Below are positions 57,536 through 64,000 of a stretch of 64,000 bases of DNA, piece after piece. The number at the start of each line of letters is the position of its first letter. Position 1 is the first letter of the stretch. The notes under the pieces were generated by a model. It was not told the origin of the DNA, did no database searches, and worked only from the letters and a program-made list of their open reading frames with translations. The DNA is from Charina bottae. Its lineage: Eukaryota; Chordata; Lepidosauria; Squamata; Charinaidae. The position numbers and the translations under genes are program-made. The stretch spans positions 21,286,001-21,350,000 of the forward strand of contig JALMGJ010000012.1 in the NCBI GenBank assembly GCA_023362775.1, written 5' to 3'.

Positions 57536-58633
57536 CATATAATGGCATTCTAGAAACACAAGTCTACCGGAAATCTACCCACACTAACCAAGTGCTCCAC
57601 TATCAAAGCAATAACCCAACCTCACACAAGAGGAGCTGTGTAAGAACACTATTCAGACGAGCACAAACACACTGCAGCAACCCAGAACACCAGAAAAAGG
57701 AAACAGACCACTTATATAGCATCTTCCAGCAAAATGGATATCCACACAACTTTATCAAAAAGTGCCTGACCACTCAACCCACCACAGCAAAACCAACAGA
57801 AGCTATGAAAAGGATTACACTGCCATACATCAGAAACATCTCAGAAACTACTAATAGACTGTTACATCCACACGGCATCACTGTAGCACACAAACCTACC
57901 AAAACCCTTCAGAACATTGTAAGTAAACCAAAAGACCCAGTAGCCCAAGAAGAAAAAACAGGAGTTATCTACAACATACAGTGTAAGGACTGTAACAGCC
58001 ACTATGTAGGACAGACTGGCAGAAGACTAGCAGAACGCATCCACGAACACCAACTAGCAGTCAGAAGACATGATGAAAACTCCTTAATCTCACAACACAT
58101 GGACAGACTTAACCATACTTTCAACTGGGAAACTGAGCATATTAGACCAGGCCAAATCCAAAAATGCTAGAGAATTCCTAGAAGCTTGGCACTCAGACAA
58201 AGCAGCCATCAACAGACACATAGAGGTTAACAACATTTACATACCATTCATAAGAGACAATAGAATAGCCAGAAGACCAGAACACCCCTGGGCCAGCAAT
58301 CAACAACAAGATATGCATAGATTAACAGCAAGATTAGCAGCAGAGGAGCAATCAAACAACAGAATAGAACTTAATCAAGGAACTATTAACTTAGTCAATC
58401 ACCCAAACAGCACACAACAGCCCAATCAAGGAACTACAAAGGAGAGTACAAGACCCCCACCAACACAGGCAGGACAAGCCAGGGTATATAAACAGAGAGC
58501 AAGTCCCACTCCCTTTTCGCACTGAAGATGTTGCCTAGCCTGGCAATGAAACGTCTGCATGAAAACAACAAGGCTCAGAGAGCACCAAAGACTCCCCAGT
58601 TCAACCCTGAGCTACAAATATTCTCTTCGATTG
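57536..58633 (+). mobile_element. Penelope-like element, 5'-truncated, with GIY-YIG domain
   Basis: Flanked by ATATAATTTAAA (57524-57535 and 58634-58645). An open frame to 58170 ends with a GIY-YIG-type segment (GVIYNIQCKDCNSHYVGQTG, then R-R and H-E-H), preceded by a Penelope-type C-terminal linker (CVRTLFRRA). Most of the reverse transcriptase is missing. The frame stops after QIQKC, and later coding-like sequence (58170-58300) lies in another frame. The 3' part holds CTGAAGA (58522-58528), a short stem and GAAAC (58548-58552), hammerhead-like. Confidence 0.88.
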
Positions 58634-59208
58634 ATATAATTTAAATTCAAGTTTAGTTTTTGCCCTAGCCCCACCCGCTCCTCTGTCCTGACCATCCATC
58701 AGTTGCTTTTCACTCAAGGATCAAGTGTGGTCACACATGGTATATATATCCTGTCTTGAGATTCATGATGAAAGAATTGCACCATAGAAACATAATATGT
58801 GCAATGTACAACTAATGACTGGTCTGGAAAAGCTAAGTAGGGTCTAACTAAGTTAGAACTTGAATGGGAGACTTCTAGAAAGGCCAGGACTTTAGGTAGA
58901 CTGGGAAGTTAACAAACAAACAAAACCAGACAAAATTCAGAAGAAGGCAATAGCAAATTATATCATATTGCTATCAAGAAAATTGCATGACTGCATCATA
59001 CAAATGCTCAAGTCCAACTCAAGGGAGTCTATCTTCCATTTTCTCTCTTTTTGGCATTCTGTTCTTTGACTTCCCCCTTACAGACTCTTTCCTGTAGTTT
59101 TTATTTGTTCTTCCTCTTTTCTTACTTCACTGTCTTCTTCTTTATTAAGATCCTATGTTCCTTCTGCCCACCTTTCCACAACCGCCCCTCTCTTCTTTAC
59201 TTACATGT

Positions 59209-59336
59209 TCTTCTTTTTTTATTTTTTAATAAGAATTTTATTAAGTTTAAGCAAAGATAAAAACTACAAAAAGAAACTACAAAAAAAGAAAAAAAAAGAA
59301 AAAGTGAAAAAATAGAAATTATATATATATATTTTC
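59209..59336 (-). mobile_element. L1-like tail, minus orientation
   Basis: AATAAGAATTTTATTAAG then A-rich sequence. Flanked by TACTTACATGT (59198-59208 and 59337-59347). It interrupts the duplicated block. Confidence 0.78.
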
Positions 59337-59932
59337 TACTTACATGTACATGTTCTGATTTTCATCTTGCTGCCTACTCTGTTCCCTGCCTTCTACCGTT
59401 GCGATTCTAAAGTCCCTCTTTCTAAACTCCCTTTTGCTGCACAGTCAGGCATCATATATACTAAACATGATTTCAGTTCTTTGGTTTTCTTATGCAGCTA
59501 AAATGAAAGCATCTGTGAACAGTCAGTAGTTATCAGCAGGAAAAGAAAAACCCACTGTGGGATGACCCAAAAGGGAGGACTGAACATGCCCAGTAGTCAT
59601 CCAAATCTTGGGGGAAAGCAGAGAAGACCCCCTCTGGAAAATCAGGAGGGGAAGTGAAGGGGAAGGGGAAAAAATAGGATTCTCACCAACCAAGTGGTCA
59701 ACAGGAACACTACATACAGCAGTATCAGATTCTGTGATATTGATTAGTTCTGCCTTCCAGATGCATTGGACTGTAACCCCCATTATTATGATCAAGAAAG
59801 TGAAGATGAGAGGAATTGTAATTCCAGACCTCTTGTGCCTGCCAGGTTCAAGAACACAGGATTAGTCAATTGTTGGGAAAGTATTAATTGACCACATCTA
59901 AAATATAAAAATAATAAAGGCGGGATAAAAAT

Positions 59933-60028
59933 TAAATAATTAAATTAAATTAAATTAAATTAAATTAAATTAAATTAAATTAAATTAAATTAAATTAAAT
60001 TAAATTAAATTAAATAATTAAATTAAAT
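59933..60028. repeat. TTAAA pentanucleotide array
   Basis: About 17 AAATT units grown on the tail of a SINE/CR1-type end (TAATAAAGGCGGGATAAAAA). Confidence 0.93.
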
Positions 60029-60227
60029 TAATGTTGGTTTAAGCCTATGAAAACTCTTCCCACAAACCAAATTTCAAAATATTCAATCTTTTGATTTCAG
60101 TGGAACGTACTTGTAAGTTTGGATGCAAATTATGAAATGACACCAGATGGAAATGTTGCTTTCTTATCTCTTTAGAATCTTTCTAAGTCTTCTTGAGAAG
60201 ACTTCTCTTTGAAGTCTTCAATAAATT

Positions 60228-60328
60228 GGAATTTATTGGTTCCAAGATTCCTCTACTGTCTACTGTCATCTCCTTTCCCTTCCCCTTGAACAGATAGTAG
60301 AGGAATCTTGGAGCCAATATATTCCTAT
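60228..60328. repeat. Small foldback, ~34-bp arms
   Basis: GGTTCCAAGATTCCTCTACT and AGTAGAGGAATCTTGGAGCC face each other around a C/T-rich loop. Class unknown. Confidence 0.75.
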
Positions 60329-62116
60329 TTTGAATTCTTGTAGAAACAGCAAAGTGTTTCTTATCAATAGCCATAGCTGTTGATGCTCTCACTGAAGTCA
60401 TGATAGTATGGTGACAGCTATACCCCATGAAAAATGTAGCCAATGACATTTTTATCCATTATGGAACCTGAAATTATTCTTGCAGAACCATATACTAGAT
60501 TCTTCCTGCCACTGAGATACCCCTGACAGTTCCTCCATCATTCTCCCTTATCCTCAAAGCTTGTGTTGACTTTTGCACTAACCAATTGTACCAGATGCAC
60601 CTGCTTATCCATCAACAATCCTCAGCCAGACTGACAGTCTCTCAACCAGGAGTATTAAAATTTGCAAAAAAGCAAGATTAAACTCAGTGTTAGGACTGAC
60701 TCAAAAGATCCCTCCACACTCAAAGCTTGAATTGGTTTAACATACAGTCCTCTTTTTGGGGATTTCTGGGAACTTACTTTTTAGAGAGACGGCTACTTTA
60801 GGCTACTGCTATTGTGGCATAAACCTTTGTGGCCCAGAGCTCCCTTTGCCATATGTATTGAACGAAGCATGCGCCACTCTACAGAAACATGCTAGATTCT
60901 AAAATCCCACAGGATTCTCTATTGTATTGTGTTTTCCTTTTTTCTGGAAACTATAGTTCCATAACTGGGGTTAGGGATCTCTAATATAGAATTTGCAACA
61001 TTGTCCAAATGTCAGCCTTCTGGATTCCTATGCCTGCCTGTTCAATGAATAAAAACACATATTTGCTTACAAAGCTAAACACAACAATATTAGAACTTCC
61101 TAGAAAGAAAAGAAAGCCAAAAAGGAAGGGAGGGAGGAAGGGAGGAAGGGAGGAAGGGAGGAAGGGAGGAAGGGAGGAAGGGAGGAAGGGAGGAAGGGAG
61201 GAAGCTAGCTAACTCTTGATAGTTAGGTCTGTATCAAGGGCAGGAGAGAGGAGGCAGAGAGGAATGAGACCCCAAAAAGAATAACAGGCTGGGAGAGCAG
61301 AGGACAAGAGAATCAAGTAAGGTGGAGGGAAAATTCAATCTAAGGAAGGAACCCAAGCTACAGTGCTGTGAATTGTCCATGGACAGGAACAGCTTGTATA
61401 TAGTCTAAATAGCTAAAATAAGTTCTAGATCAACCAGAGGAACTATGTGATCCACCAAACACTGTAACTTCCTTGAGACAGAAGCAAAGACAAGAATGAC
61501 CAAACGAAAGCATCTATAGATCACTTTCATATCTGAATTCTGACAGGAAACACTTGGAGTTTTAGATAATAAAAATAGCAGCACTAGAGGGCTTGAATAG
61601 AAGCTTTACAATTCTGTCTCTAGGCTTTCCAGCAATTGGGGACTTGTGGATAAATTTAGAAATCTGGGAAACTGATACAGGAACCATTACAAAATGGCTG
61701 CCACAGCCCTCTGCATGAAGCTGATTTGCAAAATGGTGCCTTTTGAACCTGGAAACAGACAAAACAGTCTCCTTAAAGAAATTGTCCTCCTCTCCAAAAC
61801 AGACCGACACACCTCCGCCTCACCAACACGTTAGTGGCTGAAGGTACTGAAGTTACCCTGGTGGGTTTTTTTTATTTTTTATCTCTTTATTGGACTCCAT
61901 ATACGTCTACTAAGCTGAGAGCATTGCTCTTTTATCCAGAATGTCAGTCTACCTATCAATTACATGATTTTGTTATGTTCTGGTTTGGCTGCCCAGCTAA
62001 CAGGCTACACTTAAAACTTGCTTTTTACCCTTTTTGGCATGGCTGCTACAAAATTATGGAGAGTTACCTAGACTCTTGCATGTAGCATCACTTTTTTATT
62101 CTATCGGTGTATAGAT
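60329..62116. other. Upstream intergenic; purine array only
   Basis: Nothing recognised apart from the array at 61118-61204. Confidence 0.4.
61118..61204. repeat. GGGAGGAA purine array
   Basis: About ten 8-bp GGGAGGAA units. Confidence 0.92.
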
Positions 62117-62262
62117 TAGATGGTTAGATAGCATCACCGATGTAATGAACATGAATTTGAGCAAACTCCGGGAGACAGTGGAGGACAGGAAGGCCTGGCG
62201 TGCTATGGTCCATGAGGTCACGAAGAGTCGGACACGACTAAACGACTGAACAACAACAACAA
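62117..62262 (+). mobile_element. BovB 3' tail fragment
   Basis: Nearly identical to the last ~145 bp of the 44030 element (TTAGATAGCATCACCGATGT through the AAC repeats). Strongly 5'-truncated. No duplication could be assigned. Confidence 0.88.
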
Positions 62263-64000
62263 AAATAGCAACAGTTTATAGCTATTGATGTGTATGACTG
62301 ATTCTTACATCTAGTGGCTAAAGCAATAAACCTGGACAGCTGACTGATGGGGAGCAGAAGCTCTGATTTATCTCAGAGCTGCGCAAAGCTTCAAAAGGGT
62401 GTTTTGCTTCAATGATGCTTCAAGTGAAACTTTCCTTTGAAGGGCTTCAGGATGCAGTATGTTCTCCCACTTCCAAAGAGCAAAGTGAAGGTACATTGCA
62501 TTGGTTTGGGTCACTTTGACAGCCTCCAATAGCACTTCCAGTAGTTGGAAGAAGCTTCTCTTCACTGCAGAAATATCTTGCTGATAAGATTGGAGAGAAC
62601 CCTTGGGAGTGACTTGAAGTACCTTAAGAAGTCTGAACCTCATGGAGATGAAGAGCACTTCTTCTGTGGTATGAAGTATTTTATTGAACCAAACTGTTCA
62701 GAGCAGAGACCTAATTTATCTTCATCTATCTATACATAAACTTGATCTGATTTATGATCTGGTTGAGACAAAGTGTAATCAGAATGTCTTCAGTGACCTC
62801 CGCAGGACAATTTGTTTCCTCAGTTCACTTTCCTGAATCGAGTTGCTAGAGTTCAAGTGAAAGTTATGAATGAATCCAATGTGGCATGTCACAAGTCAAG
62901 TAGAAAACATAAGACGACTTGACACTGTATTTGTGGTTCCACCAAAGTGGCTTTAATTGATCCAGCTCATTGCTGCTCTTCCCACAGTGCTTGCTCACCT
63001 GTAAAAGCCCATGCCTGGCCAGACTTTCCCCTTCAAATGGAGGATTGAATGAGAGAATGGGTGAGAAAACATGGAGGGCACATGTTTCTTCCTATGTCAC
63101 GTAATAAGGAAAATAATCTGGGCTTAGCCCAGCTATTAGCAAGACAGTCTGTTCCAGGGCATTCTGGAATGCAAGCAAACATACTGCTGTCACACTTCTT
63201 CTGACAATCTGTAAACCAGCTTCCCAAACACAATTCACTGTAAGTGGCTTCTCATGTCTGACAGATTGTCTTCTTGTGGAGTTACAAAGAGCAGGACATT
63301 TCCAAGATGTTCCAATATGCTGCACTGGTTTGAACACTGAAGGACAAACTTTTCAAGGTCATATGACAATTACCACCACTTGGAGAGCTTCCGCACTGGC
63401 TCATGTCTCTGCCTTTGTCATCTTTTGTTCACCCTGTTTGAGGAGGGAAGCCACAGGGCCACGGAGCTGCTAAATTCTGCATTCCAATGTCTTGTACACT
63501 GTCCCCCTGTGTTCTTTCAGACATCCATGATTCATGGAGCCTTTTTCTTCTGGCTGTAAAATGCAATTGCAGCAACAGTGGTGCGTGGACAAGAGAAGTA
63601 GGGGTTTTGAAAGGAGAGCTTCATACTGACTATTTAGAATGCTCCTTAAAAAAAAGACCCATAGGCTCAGCCAATTTATTGCTTCCCTGTTCAGCTCAGT
63701 TGGGGCACTAGAGCTGAATTACCCCTTATTTAGCCACCACAGGGAAGATGGTTGTGGTGCTAAATTACTTATTTTATTCCATCTCCCTGGTTTCCTTCTC
63801 TTTCACCATAATGAAAGAAAGCAGAAATAAATTTAAAAAAAACACAATGGAATGGATCATCCAGGTTTAGTCATGCTTTGGACAGGGTCGTTGGAATCAG
63901 TGGGCCAAGTGAAAGTCACTTCTAGGCTATAGAAAAAGTGTAGAACTATAGCAAAGCAATGTTCAGTGACACCGAAGGGTTTTAATGTGGAAATAACCAG
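62263..64000. other. Upstream intergenic; no feature seen
   Basis: Short ORFs (60-96 codons) without family resemblance. In mammals WDR7 lies on this side of ST8SIA3, but no exon of it is evident here. Confidence 0.4.

Larger units (their letters stand above)
58820..60178 (+). repeat. Duplicated block, copy B (upstream of gene), 5S rRNA-like head
   Basis: The head has GGTCTGGAAAAGCTAAGTAG and GAACTTGAATGGGAGAC, clearly 5S rRNA-like, followed by a SINE-like body GAAGAAGGCAATAGC and AAGTCCAACTCAAGGG. The rest is collinear with copy A. Its own insertions are an L1-like tail (59209-59336) and a TTAAA array (59933-60028). Confidence 0.75.

Noticed and set aside
58820..58905. 5S rRNA gene
   Set aside because: Only a diverged 5S-like stretch followed by SINE-like sequence; key internal promoter bases are altered, so it is a derived repeat head.

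Overview
This is nuclear DNA from a vertebrate, very probably a squamate reptile (snake or lizard). It holds a single recognisable host gene, ST8SIA3 (alpha-2,8-sialyltransferase 3), on the minus strand. The squamate call rests on the repeats: RTE-BovB LINEs, Sauria-type tRNA SINEs whose tails match BovB, CR1/L2-type 3' ends, R4/Dong and Penelope-like elements, and many palindromic hAT miniature elements. I cannot decide between snake and lizard from the sequence.

Layout. 1-27.7 kb is intergenic. It has an unassigned CpG island at about 330-1150, simple repeats, hAT miniature elements, a full-length BovB with an intact 1010-codon ORF (13909-17141) and a second, truncated BovB. 27.7-53.35 kb is ST8SIA3, read right to left: coding exon 1 (53351-53173), exon 2 (47696-47574), exon 3 (30894-30337), exon 4 (28004-27722). 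All introns are phase 2 and all splice sites are GT-AG. The joined CDS is 1143 nt, 380 codons plus stop, the same length as the mammalian protein. A CpG-rich stretch just inside intron 1 (about 52050-53040) carries a near-consensus RE1/NRSE (REST) site, which fits a neuron-restricted gene. 53.4-64 kb is upstream intergenic DNA with an R4/Dong 3' end, two Penelope-type insertions, an LTR element and a diverged duplicate of a block that also lies in intron 1.

The most unusual structures: (1) a SINE whose target-site duplication copied the 5' splice site of exon 3; (2) a near-perfect 2 x 358 bp palindrome in intron 3, inserted as one Penelope-type inverted dimer with its own target-site duplication, and a second smaller inverted dimer at 55.6 kb; (3) a structurally complete BovB; (4) nine hAT-type insertions whose 8-bp duplications all carry a central TA, the Buster-type signature; (5) the REST site. 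I saw no new protein-coding system. The novelty is in how mobile DNA has built itself around one conserved neural gene.
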